Source of the DNA: Phocoena phocoena
Lineage: Eukaryota > Chordata > Mammalia > Artiodactyla > Phocoenidae
DNA: 64,000 nucleotides
Assembly (NCBI RefSeq): GCF_963924675.1
Contig: NC_089232.1
Location: 42,014,022-42,078,021 of the forward strand
Reading direction: 5' to 3'
Under the pieces are notes generated by a model, which worked only from the letters and a program-made list of their open reading frames with translations, did no database searches and was not told the origin of the DNA. Below are positions 1 to 12,312 of the stretch, piece by piece (the stretch's first letter is position 1; each line of letters begins with the position of its first letter). A program made the translations under genes and the position numbers.

Positions 1-570
1 TTTTTTTTTAAATATAATCCTAGTCTACATGCTGTGGCGAAACCCAGAGTATTAGGTTTATGTGGGAGGGAAGACAGAACAATTCCATATGATAAAAGAA
101 CATAAAATGTATATATACACATGCACATATATTTATATGTCTATATGTATGTGTGTATACATATACACACTTATACCAAAATATGTTGATTATATGACTA
201 TATTGTGTATTTCCCTAAAATCAGAATTTTTGAAATGAATTTTCTCTGTTAAAATAGAAAACATTACATAGCTGCAAAAGAAATATCAATGTAAAACAAA
301 AATGAACAATGAAAATATATATACAGATATTAAAAAATTATTTAATTAAACAGGACCCTGGAGGTTTATTGTAAAAGACCATGGCTCAAATGCTTTATGG
401 ATTAATGCTTTACTCTTCAAGGAACAGATTCTTCTTTTAATATAGATTTTTCTTTGAGCATATAGGAAATATAATGCAGATATAAATTTAATATTAAAAG
501 CAGTTAACATGATAAGAAAAGGAAAATGAAGAAAATCTCATATAAACATATATGCAAAGATGCTTGAAAT
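1..570. other. AT-rich non-coding DNA with TA/CA microsatellite-like stretch
   Basis: No gene is visible. Between about 107 and 180 the sequence is a degenerate alternation of TATA, CACA and TGTG steps. The rest is AT-rich DNA with stops in all frames. Confidence 0.6.
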
Positions 571-2180
571 AGTAGCAATTTCAAATCTTTATTTAGTTTC
601 TACTCTTTCTTTAATAAAGGTTGTATATAAGCTGTGAATTTACTTTTGATGCAGTCTTAGCTTCATCCCAAAAGTTTGGATATATAAATAATATTCAGTC
701 TCATGATTTCCTATATCATTATTTTTAAAATTAATAATGTGAATGAAATAGTACTGAACTTATCATTTATGTCCTCCTTGATCTGTAATTAGGCAAATTT
801 AAATTTTCAAGTGTTTGATTTTCGAAACTATTGCTAAACATACATTTATTTGTAACTCAGAAATAAAATAATTTGATTTCATCAAATAAAAGACGAAGAC
901 TGCTGTGTGTTGCTCTCTCTACTTTGTTAGTTTCCTAACCATGATTCCTCCCATTCTTTGTGATCCTGATTTTTGTCATATTGCTCCCTCTTTGCCTTTA
1001 TAGTAGGCATCTCTTTGTAAATTTTGTCCTTTTATGTTTTATCTTTAGGTACATTTATCAAATTATTTAGGATAATATTTTCCAATTTGTGAGCTCCAAA
1101 ACACTTTGTTTTATAAAACATTAATAAGTATTCTGCAAAAAGGACTCTTCCACGGTGAGGCTAGCTTGACAATGCAGAGGTAAACACAATTACACTGATA
1201 TCCTTATTTAAAGGCATCTTAAGGGAGAGTAACCTAATCATAAGCATTGTGAATTTTCTCTAGGAAGTTGTATTAGGTTACATTTCCCCCAAATTTTCAA
1301 CTATAGAACCCATTTTAAAGTCTAGAACACTTTTAGCATTCCATAAATTCAGTGTTTTTCCAACAGGACAATATTGTTTTGGACTATCTCTAGATTTTTA
1401 ACCAATAGCAATACTCACTGGCAGTCAAACTTGCCATTTCTTCCTTATTATTCACTTTTAAATTTTAGTGGTAAAATTTTCACCACTGGTAAAATTTTTA
1501 CCTGGTAAAACTTTAAAAGTGAATAATAACCTGGAGCAAATTTTTAATTTTTTCTTTGGTGAAAAGGTACAAAATGGTATATCCTTCTGATACATTGCTT
1601 ACCTTAAGATGACATTCACATGATAACAACAGCTTGATTGGGTATAAAATCTTGAATGATAACTGTTTTCTCTCAAAACATCACAAAGGTTTATTTTCTC
1701 CTGGCAGTTTAACTGTGTTCCTCTTCAGTGAATCTAGCTTTATGCCTAAGAATCAAGCATTTCACCAGAATATGTCTAGGTAAGTATCTCTTTCATTTAT
1801 TTATCTTGATTCATGGTGAGCCTCCTCAGTTTCTAGATTTGAAAGTTTTTAGACGAGAAGTGTTTTCTTCTCCTATACCTTTATTACTTAACTCAACTTG
1901 TTTGGATTTCTTCCATCCTATTTTCATTTTTTATAGTTTACATTTATTCTTTTTCCTTAATTCTTTTTTCTTTCATGATTTACATTGTCTTATCCATTTC
2001 TTCAGCATAGTGAGAGTACTTTTCTTGTCTGCTCTATACTCTGATGATTCAAATTTTCGGCAGTTCCAAGTAGGCTGCTTTGGTGTCTCTGAGATTTGGG
2101 AGTAATTATTCAACCTTGATTGCTTTGCCTTATTTTCTCTGAAAATTTTTTGTACATTTACATTCTATGGTTATTCAATT
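570..2180 (-). mobile_element. Decayed antisense L1 LINE relic
   Basis: On the plus strand this reads like the reverse complement of L1. The part near 640-700 resembles antisense ORF2 (GCTTCATCCCA followed by AAGTTT). The part near 1,630-1,840 resembles antisense ORF1 (GGGTATAAAATCTTGAATGA; later GAATATGTCTAGGTAAGTAT and a run ending in GAGCCTCCTCAGTTTCTAG), which matches the order seen in the younger L1 at 15.5-21.5 kb. The 125-codon plus-strand open frame at 1,728-2,105 is then a by-product of antisense L1 and not a gene. The copy is old: no frame of the element itself stays open, and its ends cannot be placed precisely. Confidence 0.5.
1445..1529. repeat. 18-bp perfect inverted repeat (fold-back, 49-nt loop)
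   Basis: The arm at 1,445-1,462 (TTATTATTCACTTTTAAA) is the exact reverse complement of 1,512-1,529. The 49-nt loop holds three TGGTAAAA units and a smaller AGTGGT/ACCACT hairpin. It lies inside or beside the decayed L1. Confidence 0.85.
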
Positions 2181-3218
2181 TGATAACGAACAAAGCGACT
2201 TAGAGAATTCCAAGGGAGTTGCTACCATGAATCATAGAGAATAATATTGTCTAGAGGGGAAAATTTTCATTTTGGAACTGGACATATGCCAAGTGAACCA
2301 AACCAGAAGGCAGTCTTTAGGGGGTGAGACATTCTCCTCCATACAATTTATTATTTTTATACTTTCTTCGTTTTTCTCTCTGTCACGTGATACTGAGCAA
2401 ATCCCACAGATGGTTGTGTAGGGTAACTAAGTTGGTCAAGGTGATTACAATGTGACTATCAGCTTGTTTGCTGCTTGCTACAAAAGATGCTGAGCCCCTG
2501 ACCTTATTTTCCTCAGCTGCAACACAACCCACTGTGTTAGAGCATTCATATGGCCCAGTGATGCCCATGGGATTTGAGAGACAAGGGGAACCGGTGATAC
2601 CATGATGACACACCCTCTGCTCGCTGAGTACTAAACTATCTTATTCTGATGTAGTAAGTTTCGTTGTCTACTTTTGGTATCTATGGAGTAGTAACAGGTT
2701 TACTCCTTGCCATCTTTTGTGAGGCTAGGGTTGTTCTCTGTCAGAGATTTTAATGCTGCTGAATGTATGCCCATTGTCTTAACTCAAAATAACTTGGAAA
2801 TAGTAAAAAAGAAGTGGAAAACAGAAGGCCTCTATAGGGATAAAAGTTTGGAATCTATTTGAGCATATATTGAAACATACTTTACACTAATTAAATTAAT
2901 GAATCCGTTCGTGTCTGCTAGTAGGAGTATGGCCAGATGAAAGCTAGCTGGCTGGCTGGTCACAGTTCTGACAGGCCTCTATGTTGAATCACCTCAGTCC
3001 AGAGTCTAGATTTCAGCCTTAGAATCTCATGAAATGGATGTTGTCATATACTGAGGGTGGGGTAGTCTCTCAGAGATGAGCTTAGAATAATAAAGGTCAT
3101 GTCTAAATCAGAGATACGCTTCATTAATTTATTATCAGAGATCCCCTTTCTGGAGAAGGTAATGCTAGTATTTGCTAAACAGCGAAGGCCCCTGCCCCCT
3201 CATCAGGAAGCCAATTTA
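2180..3218. other. Unique non-coding stretch
   Basis: Ordinary mammalian unique-looking sequence with no recognisable repeat family. The minus-strand open frame at 2,383-2,613 (76 codons) has no recognisable protein features and I regard it as chance. Confidence 0.5.
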
Positions 3219-3231
3219 AAATCAAAGGACT

Positions 3232-3628
3232 CGGGCTTCCCTGGTGGCGCAGTGGTTGGGAGTCCGCCTGCCGATGCAGGGGATACGGGTTTGAGCCCTG
3301 GTCCGGGAAGATCTCACATGCTGCGGAGCAGCTAAGCCCGTGCGCCACAACTACTGAACCTGTGCTCTAGAGCCCGCGAGCCACAACTACTGAAGCCCAC
3401 GAGCCACAACCGCTGAAGCCCATGTGCCACAACTACTGAAGCCCGCGCGCCTAAAGCCTGGGCTCCACAACAAGAGAAGCCACCACAATGAGAAGCCTGT
3501 GCACCACAACAAAGAGTAGACCCTGCTCTCAGCAACTACAGGAAAACCCATGTGCAGCAGCGAAGACCCAACGCAGCCAAAAATTAAATAAATGGATAAA
3601 ATAAAATAAATTAAAAAAAAATAAAATC
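3232..3628 (+). mobile_element. CHR-type tRNA-derived SINE, long form, with 13-bp TSD
   Basis: The 5' head GGGCTTCCCTGGTGGCGCAG contains the pol III A box (TGGCGCAGTGG). The body contains repeated CCACAACTACTGA units, and the element ends in an A/T-rich tail. It is flanked by a 13-bp target-site duplication (AAATCAAAGGACT) at 3,219-3,231 and 3,629-3,641. The short open frames in it are artefacts of the SINE. SINEs of this family depend on L1 machinery for retroposition. Confidence 0.93.
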
Positions 3629-3641
3629 AAATCAAAGGACT

Positions 3642-4125
3642 GCTCTGTAAGATTGGAATCAGGGCAAAGGTGTATGGTAGTGAGTGAGGCTTGAGGAATC
3701 ACCCTGTTTTACGCCTCTGGTGCCCCAGGTGCTCTGGTTCCTATGCATTCCTGACAGGCACATTTACCAACTTTAAAATTTCTGGCTCCTATTTTTCTGT
3801 ATTTCTACTGCCTTCTATCCCTGTTTTCTTAATCTACCATTTTTCTTGGATGTGTTATTATAAAAGATTCAGCTATTTCCCCATTAAATATTTTTTGGAA
3901 TGAGCCTGGGCAAATAAATATCTCCAGGTCTCACCCTTAGCTACGGAGACCTTCGGTCTCTTTAAGATGACTTTGCAAATATCCAATCTCATCTTTATGT
4001 GTTTATTATATTGGTATAATTATCAGCCTTAGAGATATTTTAATGTTAAAAAATATACTATGGGTATATGCCTAATGTATCGATTTAATGTTATGTATAC
4101 GTGTTTACAAACACATACAAATGGT
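3642..4125. other. Unique non-coding stretch
   Basis: No gene or clear repeat is visible. Confidence 0.45.
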
Positions 4126-4365
4126 CCAAAGTTTAGTTATTTATTCAACAAATATGTACTTTGTATCTTCCATGTGCTCAACACTTTAGTAGGTGCTGGA
4201 GGTACAGTGATGAGAGTCAAGCTTTCCACGTTCAGGGAACTGACATTCTAGTGACAGTATGGATATATATTTATAGCATAATTTCAGATAGTAGTAAACT
4301 TATGAAGCAATATGAAGCCAGGTAAAAACTGAAGAAAGATATGGGTGGCTATTTTAGATGGTACC
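4126..4365 (-). mobile_element. L2 LINE 3' end (antisense)
   Basis: The plus strand shows the reverse complement of the L2 3' end: TTATTCAACAAATATGTACT, then CCATGTGCTCAACACTTTAG, GGTGCTGGAGGTACAGTGAT and ACTGACATTCTAGTGACAG. It is diverged and old. Confidence 0.7.
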
Positions 4366-5224
4366 ATGATACTTTAAATAGTTCTTAGAGCACAAAAGCT
4401 ATATTGGGAATGTCATTAAACAAACAGATGTATTTGCTAATTCTGTTATTTCCACTTTGATCATAAAAACATTGTAATAACTGTAATGTTATCTGTCAAT
4501 AAATCTGACATTCTCTCATCTTTGTGATTCAGACATATTAGCATTGATTGGTTGTAAAAAGAAAATATAAAAAAATCTTGTTCAAATGCAGTCAACATAT
4601 AAATACTTTGAGGACCCTGTTAACGTACTGACATTTGAATGTGTGATGAAATGGAGTAGATGCCATAGAAATTCAGATAATGTTGAGAAATTCTTAAACT
4701 TCAGTTAGTATATTAGTCTTCTGTTCTTTCATAATCCATAAAAAGCATGCAGCATACGGTAATGTGTCAAGAATTTTTTAAAATCCTATTTATGTGTATA
4801 AGTTCACATAAAATGCATCTTCCTTTGTGTATTATATAATGATGCTAAAATGTGAGGTCATTTAAGGATTTGCCAAACATGGAAAAAGAAATATATTTGC
4901 AGTTTTTACATTAGGATACAATTATGCTTTGGAAAAGCACTCTTGCCTAAATACATCTTAGAAATATGCTTTTGAGAGGGACTGAATAGCACACAAATTC
5001 TGATCTCTTTTAAGTCATCTTGAAAAACGGACTACAGAAACATGAGCTGAGCTTTAATAAAGTGCTAATTAGGCGTGCATGCCACAATTTGAATGGTGAT
5101 TGTATGAAATGTACAGAAATCTCAGCAGCAGAGGAATGGTATGTGGCTTTTGGGGACAAGTTGTGACAGTGAGGTGCTAGTCCTTTGATGGCATGAATTT
5201 AAAACCTTTAATGCTGACAGAGAC
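4366..5224. other. Unique AT-rich non-coding stretch
   Basis: No coding potential is visible and no repeat is recognised. Confidence 0.45.
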
Positions 5225-5390
5225 TTTGAGATTATCTATTCAAGCTCTCAATTTGCACAAGAGGAATCTAGGGCTTAGCATCCATAAGTGACTTGCTCAA
5301 AATCACGTAACACGGCAAACAGGTCACCTGATGGGTGAGTCTGTGCTACGCCTCCAGCCCTTACTGCCTCAGCTCCCCGCTCCCATTCAC
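5225..5390 (-). mobile_element. MIR-like SINE relic (antisense)
   Basis: The pattern of an antisense MIR-type element can be read: AGAGGAATCTAGGGCTTAGC, GTGACTTGCTCAAAATCACG, then the GGTGAGTCTGTGCTACGCC end. It is strongly diverged, so the family assignment is tentative. Confidence 0.45.
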
Positions 5391-6105
5391 TTTTCAGCCA
5401 TTTTATTGAACTTCACAGCACAAGGGCTTAGAAAGAAAGTGAAATTCACATGTGTACATTGTCCTTTTGTTTTCTAGCTGCTCCAGTGAAATATTTTGAA
5501 GAAAAGGACAGTAAAATGAAAATGAGGTTTAGGGATTTCATTTATTCTCTTTTTCTTATATCCTGCCATAAGAAATTTTAAAGATTCCTAATGTGACCAA
5601 GATGATATCAGAAATGGGAGTTGGAGGAGAGGATTGAGGCAGAGTTAGTCAGAAAGGGAGGAGAGAGTGAAAAGGGGCCGTGCCAGACACTGAGGTAGAA
5701 AATCACAGTTCCTAGATCAGTGATCATCTCCCTGGTGGTTTACTTTTCTGAATTTGAAAAGGAAACTATTAACCACTCTAGGCCTTTTTTTTCCTTGACT
5801 ATGGGATGAAAAGCGTTGCTTGGTTAATCTCTGAGGTCCTTTTCAGTGTCACTAGTCAAGGACTGGGTCTGTATTCAGCCTTTTGGGAGTCTTATGGAAG
5901 ACATATATGTAATTCTTGATTAAGCCTCTCAACTACTCCTTATATACAACTAGAAAGCACTGATGTTTATTTTCAGGTGGAGATATTGTTGTTGATCTGT
6001 TAACAAGTCTGCTAATTTAGAATTAAAGTCAACTCTTAATTAACCAGAAGGGAGACAGCATAGATGACTGCAAATCAGGTGTGAAACAAAACTCCAGTTT
6101 GAGGG
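5391..6105. other. Mostly unique non-coding DNA with possible MIR trace
   Basis: A weak MIR-like core may lie near 5,755-5,850 (GGAAACTATTAACCACTCTA, then CTATGGGATGAAAAG). Nothing else is recognised. Confidence 0.35.
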
Positions 6106-6109
6106 GATC

Positions 6110-6195
6110 AGTACAGTATGGTGGTTAGAAACAGACAGTTATTCTTGTGTTCAAATCCCAACTCTGCATTTACTAGCTATGTGACCCTTGGAAAG
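6110..6195 (+). mobile_element. MIR SINE fragment (sense)
   Basis: The core GTGTTCAAATCCCAACTCTG followed by CATTTACTAGCTATGTGACC is typical of MIR. It abuts an L2 3' end. Confidence 0.75.
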
Positions 6196-6199
6196 ACCC

Positions 6200-6738
6200 A
6201 TCAGGCCTTACATGATCTGGCCCCTGACTATATCTGTGACTTTAAGTCCTGCTTTTTTCTCCCATGAACAATTTGCTTCAACTACAAAACCCTCCTTGCT
6301 CATCTGTGGTCAGGACAAGCATGCTCAAACCTCAGGGCCTTTGCACATGCTACCTTTGCCTAGACAACTCTTCCTCCAGATATCTACATGGAACTTTACT
6401 CTCTTTTTTTTCAAAATTTCCTCAAATGTTACCTTTTTGAGAAAAGTTACCTGACTGTGCTAGAAGGAATGATAATGATAGAAATCTCTCACCTTTTTAT
6501 ATTCTTATATTCCTGCTCAATGTTTCTTTATAGTCACTCCCTGAGATATTATATATGTGTTTTTGTTTGGTTGTCTTTAGTCTACTGACATTACTAAGTA
6601 AACTCTTTGACGTAAGTCCCTGTTTCGTCCTTCCTTTCTCTCTTTTGTCTTTCTTTCTTTCAGTTGCCTTTTCACCTGGGTCTAAAAAGGTACCTGGCAC
6701 ACAGTAACTGTTCAGTATGCATTTGTTGAATAAATGCA
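6200..6738 (+). mobile_element. L2 LINE 3' end (sense)
   Basis: Successive L2 3' landmarks are readable in order: CCTTACATGATCTGGCCCCT, CTCAGGGCCTTTGCACATGC, a run of TTCCTCCAGATATCTACATG, and the terminal GTACCTGGCACACAGTAACT and TTTGTTGAATAAATGCATG. The small open frames on both strands inside it are by-products of the repeat. Confidence 0.85.
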
Positions 6739-7614
6739 TGCTGGTGCTGATAGAAGAGCTAGTAACAGAAGTGGTTACATGCTACAGCTCTGGAAGATAG
6801 ACTGGTGATGGGTGAAGAGTACAGGACCCTCATCGTCATCGAAGATGATTGTTCTTACTCTGTGTTACATTTGTTATAAATTATTTTAAAGAGATCATGG
6901 TTGGATCCTGGTCTAAAATATACCACCATCCTATGCACATTTAATCTATATTTAATTTTATTTCTTCCACTTCAATCTACTTGGCTTCTGATCATAAATG
7001 GAAATGAGCCAGCAGAAAGGAGACAGCATCTACCTGTGCTGTATCCTTGCAGGAGTTCACTGTTCTGGAACCTGAACGCCATGAACTCTTACTAATGACT
7101 GTAGATATGAACCTAGGAAAATACTTTTATAGCAATTAATTGAAATGATACAAAATTTTTAAATGTAGCTAATGTGAATGTGAATATGAATACAAGTAGA
7201 TACGATCAATTTAAATGAACGCACCAGACCATACCTGTGGCCACAATTCTTCAAGCCCCACTAACTCTAAATATTTTCTGTATCTGGCTAACTTCATTTA
7301 TGTCTCCTCGGCTACTTGCCCTAGCATGGAAGAAGTGTACTAGGAGAAAAGACCCATGGCACGGTGGACAACTCTGGAGGTGAGGGTTTGAGTATAATAA
7401 AATGATAAATTAACTTCTTTTTCTTGTTACCCCAGCAGGTGTTTTGTCTTCCCAAATAAAATATTTGGGGGGGGATGTAAAATATTTTCAGATCTGTTTT
7501 ATTCTTAGTTATATGATATTATAGACATGAAAAATAGATGATCAACAAGAGGATATCTTTAAATAAGGTCACAGAAGCATTTATATCAGTGAAAAAGTGA
7601 AAAATGCTTTTGCT
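6739..7614. other. Unique non-coding stretch
   Basis: No gene is seen. A short G run (GGGGGGGG) occurs near 7,470. Confidence 0.45.
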
Positions 7615-7745
7615 CCCACACACACAGATCATACACACACACACACACATACACTCCTCACACATCTAATTTACACACACATCTACTTCTCTCTCACACA
7701 CACATATAACTCACATACACCCACATACATGCACACACACCCCAC
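7615..7745. repeat. Interrupted (CA)n microsatellite
   Basis: Runs of CACACA are interspersed with TCATA, CTCCT and CATACA interruptions over about 130 bp. The open frame crossing it (7,597-7,872) encodes mostly low-complexity Thr/His and is not a gene. Confidence 0.9.
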
Positions 7746-10190
7746 TGCCTCACCCCAGGACTCAGATGATCAATGCCCAGGCCCAGCCTCACTCCTGCTG
7801 AAGTCTCATGTGAGTTCTAACAAACCCCCCTCTAAAGCGGCCTCCTATCACATGCTCTTCAGGACGGGATGAACACATCTACCGAAAATCATGTTTTCTT
7901 TGCATCCTAACTGAAACAGCATTAAAGGGGGAAATGGGAATTCAGCACTGCCAGCTACAGTATCTCTCCTATCAGTTCACCAATAAGGCCTGGTAGGGAC
8001 CTGCCGAGCCTCTGGATAAATTGTATTTTCCAAGGGTTAATTAAGCTGTCTTGAGCTTCTGCATGAAGAGGAACACACTGGCACTTGCAGCGCCTTCTGA
8101 AACCTGCTGTCGACATTACAGTCCCTGCTGCTTTTAGCTGTATCGATCCGATGCCTGACCCGTGAGATCCTTGATGGCTGCTAACACTAGAAGCTTACTG
8201 GAGCTTTCCAAGGGAGCTTCGGGACAGCTTGTGTAGTCAGGTACAATTACCTATCCCTCCAGGAGAGCCAATTAGTTCACAAAGAGCTGGAGCAGAACAA
8301 ATGTTTTGTATGTGATTTAGAATCCTAAAAAAGAAAGGAGAAAAAAGAAAAAAAAAAGGCTTTGTTCCGTCTGATTCTTTTGTTCCTAATTTTATGATTA
8401 TTGTTCGATTCACAGTGGCCCTCACATTTCCTCACATGTTTCTAAAAGAAGTAGAAGAACATGATAAACCAGATTTACTGTCTTCTCTCTTTAAACTATG
8501 AAAATTGCCTTGTGCCATTTAAGATCCGGTTTCTGGACTAATTGTATGAACTCAAAGGTAGGAAACCCAAGTTTGTTCTACTTTCTGCATTTCAGAAACT
8601 TTTTCTCTAAATGGTACAATAAAATTTAATCATAATGAAACGCTCCTTTAGAAAAGAATGGATGGCAACTATTTCTGAAACTTGGCCTTGCAGATAGAAT
8701 GTAAGAAGAAGAGATTTCTAGGTAGAAATATGCTACACATAGCCAGATATATATCAACATTAATATGATCGATTCCAAAACTACAGCTAAACTTTGCAGA
8801 TTGTCAAATAATAAAGTGTGGTGTCCTTTGAATAAAAAGGTGGTATAACTGATCTATCATCTGCATGCCCTGAGCCTAAGACTCCTTTCCCAATCATAAG
8901 TATTAGTATTACTAAGACTTTTATATTTCCTGTTTCATTTTCCTTTGTGACCAGTGATATTCACTTCTGAGCTAGCTGCAGGATGTGGTTTGTCCATTAA
9001 ATACATTTTTTTTCTTTATTTTTGTGTCTGAATACTATCTTAATCATGCAGGATCAATACTTAGCCCTCAAAACATAGTGTACCAATAGAATTAAATGCA
9101 AATGGAATTTAATGCATTCTAGTACCAAAAAGCAACAAAATGAGGGGAAAGGGAAATCGGTTATTACTTTTAGTAATGAACACAACATTTTTAAGAATCT
9201 GCCTTCCAATATTCTTTCAATATAATATAATTATGTATATATGTGTGGTAGCTATGAAATGAACTGGGAACAGAAGTTCAATGTAAAAAATGGTATTAGG
9301 TATTTATCACAGAAACCTTTTGTCCCAGCTCAGATGAAGATAATGTAAACATTTGATTCCTGTTTCTGAAAGGCAGTAAAATTAAACTGACAAAAAGATT
9401 TCATCATATTTTAGAAATAAGTCATCTAAAGTAAAATCAGTCTCTGCACCTAAACCAGAGCCCAAAGTGCAAAGACAGTTAAAAGAAAATTTAAAAATCA
9501 GTCAACTGGATTTACCTTAGCTGCTTTTAGTAAAATATGGTTTTATTAATTTGTAATAAAGTAAAAATTGCACAGAGTCAAGTAGGGGCCTAACATGGAC
9601 CTGAGGTAGGTGGAATTATAAGCCTGCTTACACGGAAGTAGAGGGCAGATGTTTGTCAATGCCTCTGTGCCTGGGAACTTTCTGGGTTCTGAGCAGGCCT
9701 GATGTTTGTCCCACTGAGGCAGGCAATGTCCATGAAAGTACATTCACGCTGCCACAACTTCTCCATCTGAAGACATAATTGCATGAAGGGGGAGATGAAA
9801 GAGCTCAATCTTTTGTTGGTCTGTCTGTAAAATGGACTGGGAACTTGACATTGATGGCTTTCTGCTGCTTCAGATGTTTTCTTCTCTCTTTTATTAATAT
9901 CAAGTAGTGTTGAGACCATTTCATTTGGATGTTGGAAAGGAGTTGATAACAGTTTCTGGTACTGGAGAGTCCTAGCATACACAATTTTGTAACTGGAAAA
10001 AAATGACCCTGCATGATTCAGAGCTAAATTCACTATTTCAGTTGCTAAGAGGCAAACAGATGGTCCATTCCATTGGAGGTCAACATTTTGGTTTTGGAAT
10101 AAATGTTGTGAAAATGAGATCAAAACCATTTATTTAATTCCTCCAGAGTTCTCTCTTTGGCTGCATGGTCACTAATCATAGCCTTTTCCT
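7746..10190. other. Unique non-coding DNA; possible conserved block near 7.9-8.2 kb
   Basis: The 7,900-8,240 portion is unique, moderately GC-balanced and free of recognisable repeats, which is compatible with conserved non-coding DNA, but this cannot be tested here. The minus-strand open frame at 9,656-10,129 (157 codons) is the longest open frame outside repeats; no motif, signal peptide or family resemblance is visible in it. Confidence 0.4.
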
Positions 10191-10198
10191 ATCCAGGT

Positions 10199-10254
10199 GA
10201 TTTGCATATGCTGTAAGTTGTGCTCTGAGAAAGCATTGGGTGGGGCATGCAAAT
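10199..10254. promoter_or_regulatory. Pair of octamer (POU) motifs in opposite orientation
   Basis: ATTTGCAT at 10,200-10,207 and its exact reverse complement ATGCAAAT at 10,247-10,254 lie 39 bp apart. The octamer is the binding site of POU-domain (OCT) transcription factors. Function here is only an inference. Confidence 0.3.
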
Positions 10255-11669
10255 CCTTCACTTTCACTAGAAAAGCAAATCAAAAGCTGGTGTCTGTAGT
10301 GTAATCCTGAAATATGATGATTACTTATTTATTAATGTGTGGTACCTACACCTTATTTATTCTTCAAATATATCTTTTACAAGAGAAAAAGAATTTTCAA
10401 AGTACCAGTGAAAATTCTAATGACAATCTTTCTTTGCAATCATTCTTTGAAAGAGATAGAGTTCAGTAAACTCCTTCTCACTGTATAGGCCTTCTGAATA
10501 GAATATGACTTTAGTTTTCCTTCAGTTATAAGGGTCTATCATCAAACGTTAACCTGGAACCTGCAGATATGAATTAAAGACCATCAATAGCACTGACAGT
10601 TTTCTTATTCTTTTTTTTTTACCTCCTTTTACTAAGTCGTCTATTAAGAGGGAGAATAACTTCCTAAGGATTCAACTTGAAAGCTTTCAAACTATTTAGC
10701 AGCATGGAGTACACGATGATCTTGTTTTTCTAAAACATAACAAGCCTTAGAGCTACATGCTGAAGATAACAATGTACAAAGAAGATACCAAATGACATTT
10801 TAATGTTTGAAATATCAGTGTTCATAATCTATAACACAATAGCAAAGATTTTAAAACTGTTTTTATAAAGGAGTAGCAAGTTGGTGAAACCTGGAGAATT
10901 TGCTAAAGCTTCATTTCTAAGGTATCAAGAATATTCTTCTCATTGGAAAATTGCCGCTGATATTCATGAAGTGCCTGCTTCCTTTTCCAACCAGAGCATA
11001 AAGAGTCCACGTTTTACCCTCTGAGATGTGGCTCTAAGTAGAATTAAGTGTGATTCTTCTATGAAGGCCTCGAGGAAGAGAAAGAATGGATTTCCCAGAC
11101 TTGATAGATGGAGGTGTTCAAATGAGAAAGTGAATAAAGTGTCAGACTCAAACATGGAAAAGGATAAAGGAATTAAAGAGTCAGATAGAGGGGAGAGCGC
11201 TTATTCAAGTCTAAATGTTTACTGCTTCATGGTCCATTAGGGCATCCTGGAAGGAGGCTTAGTGCAAAATAAATGAATACGATTCTTGACAAATAATGCC
11301 ATTAATGCTACAGGATGTTCATTTCTTTTTAAAATCTATTGTTAGATGCTGAATGATATATTTATTATTAACGGTGAAAACATGACACTCTTAGTCTTAA
11401 GGTTACTTCTACATCAATCCAAATTCAACTCTGTAGAAAAATTTCCCTTGTTTATAACCCTTATTTGGAACAGCTAATAAAAACGTCTCAAAGGTAAGAA
11501 ACTTGCCAAAAGGATATTTGTCCTTGTATCCAAATGACGTTTTAACTTTTGCCTTCTAAATATTCTCTTCTGTCTTTGATTATTTCATTACAGACATAGA
11601 GGCCAAAATCATCTATAAAAGCTAGTAAACACCATAGCATTCCCATTGCAGCTCAATTGCTCTTTCATT
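10255..11669. other. Unique AT-rich non-coding stretch
   Basis: No gene and no confident repeat. Short overlapping open frames near 10,964-11,240 lie on opposite strands of the same DNA and are probably chance. Confidence 0.45.
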
Positions 11670-12312
11670 AATCAATTATTTAGTACAGGCTTACTATTTA
11701 CTAGGCACTGTGCTAGGCACTGCATTGATAATTATTAACAAAAGAGACACATTCATTATCTCCTTATGCTCACAGGTTAGTGGGAGAGATTATTAAACTC
11801 AAATTGTAGTAAGTGATTAGGAAGGAAAATTACACAGGTGTGTGAGAGCATGTAATGGGGTACCAAGTATGAGAATATGTCCAGGAAGAATTCTCTAAGG
11901 AAATGATGTTTGGGCTGTGATCTGAAGGGTGAATGGCTATTAATTGGGGGATTATTAGAGGGATAGGGTGACAACTAGAACCTTCTAGGAATAATATTAT
12001 GTGAAAAGGAGAAAATATCTGGTAAACTGAAAGGAGCCAGTAAGTTTGAGCACACTGGACCAGAAGGAGAGAGGTCAGAGACAAGGCTGGGTCAGTAGTT
12101 AAGAGTGCAGGTCATGAAAACCATGCGGTACATTAAGGTTCTGGTCTTTGTTCCTACAGTAGTAGGAAGCCATTGCATGGTTATAAATACTAGTGACTTC
12201 ATGAAATTTGAGTTTTCAAAATATCACTCCGTTAAGCTGTGGAGAATGAATAGGAATGACATGTCAGGCAGGTTAACTAGTTAAAGGGTTATTGCAGTGG
12301 CCCTTCCATCCT
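11670..12312 (-). mobile_element. Long L2 LINE copy (antisense)
   Basis: The plus strand is the reverse complement of an extended L2 3' region. It starts with CTAGGCACTGTGCTAGGCAC, continues through GGTTAGTGGGAGAGATTATT and a GGAAATGATGTTTGGGCTGTG-like segment, AGAAGGAGAGAGGTCAGAGA and TAGTAGGAAGCCATTGCATG, and ends near GTTATTGCAGTGGCCC. About 640 bp remain, the largest L2 relic in the window. Minus-strand open frames at 11,777-12,084 are residual or chance and do not form a domain. Confidence 0.75.

Noticed and set aside
1728..2105. 125-codon plus-strand open frame
   Set aside because: It lies on the opposite strand of a decayed L1 ORF1 and has a T-rich, Phe/Leu-rich composition typical of antisense L1.
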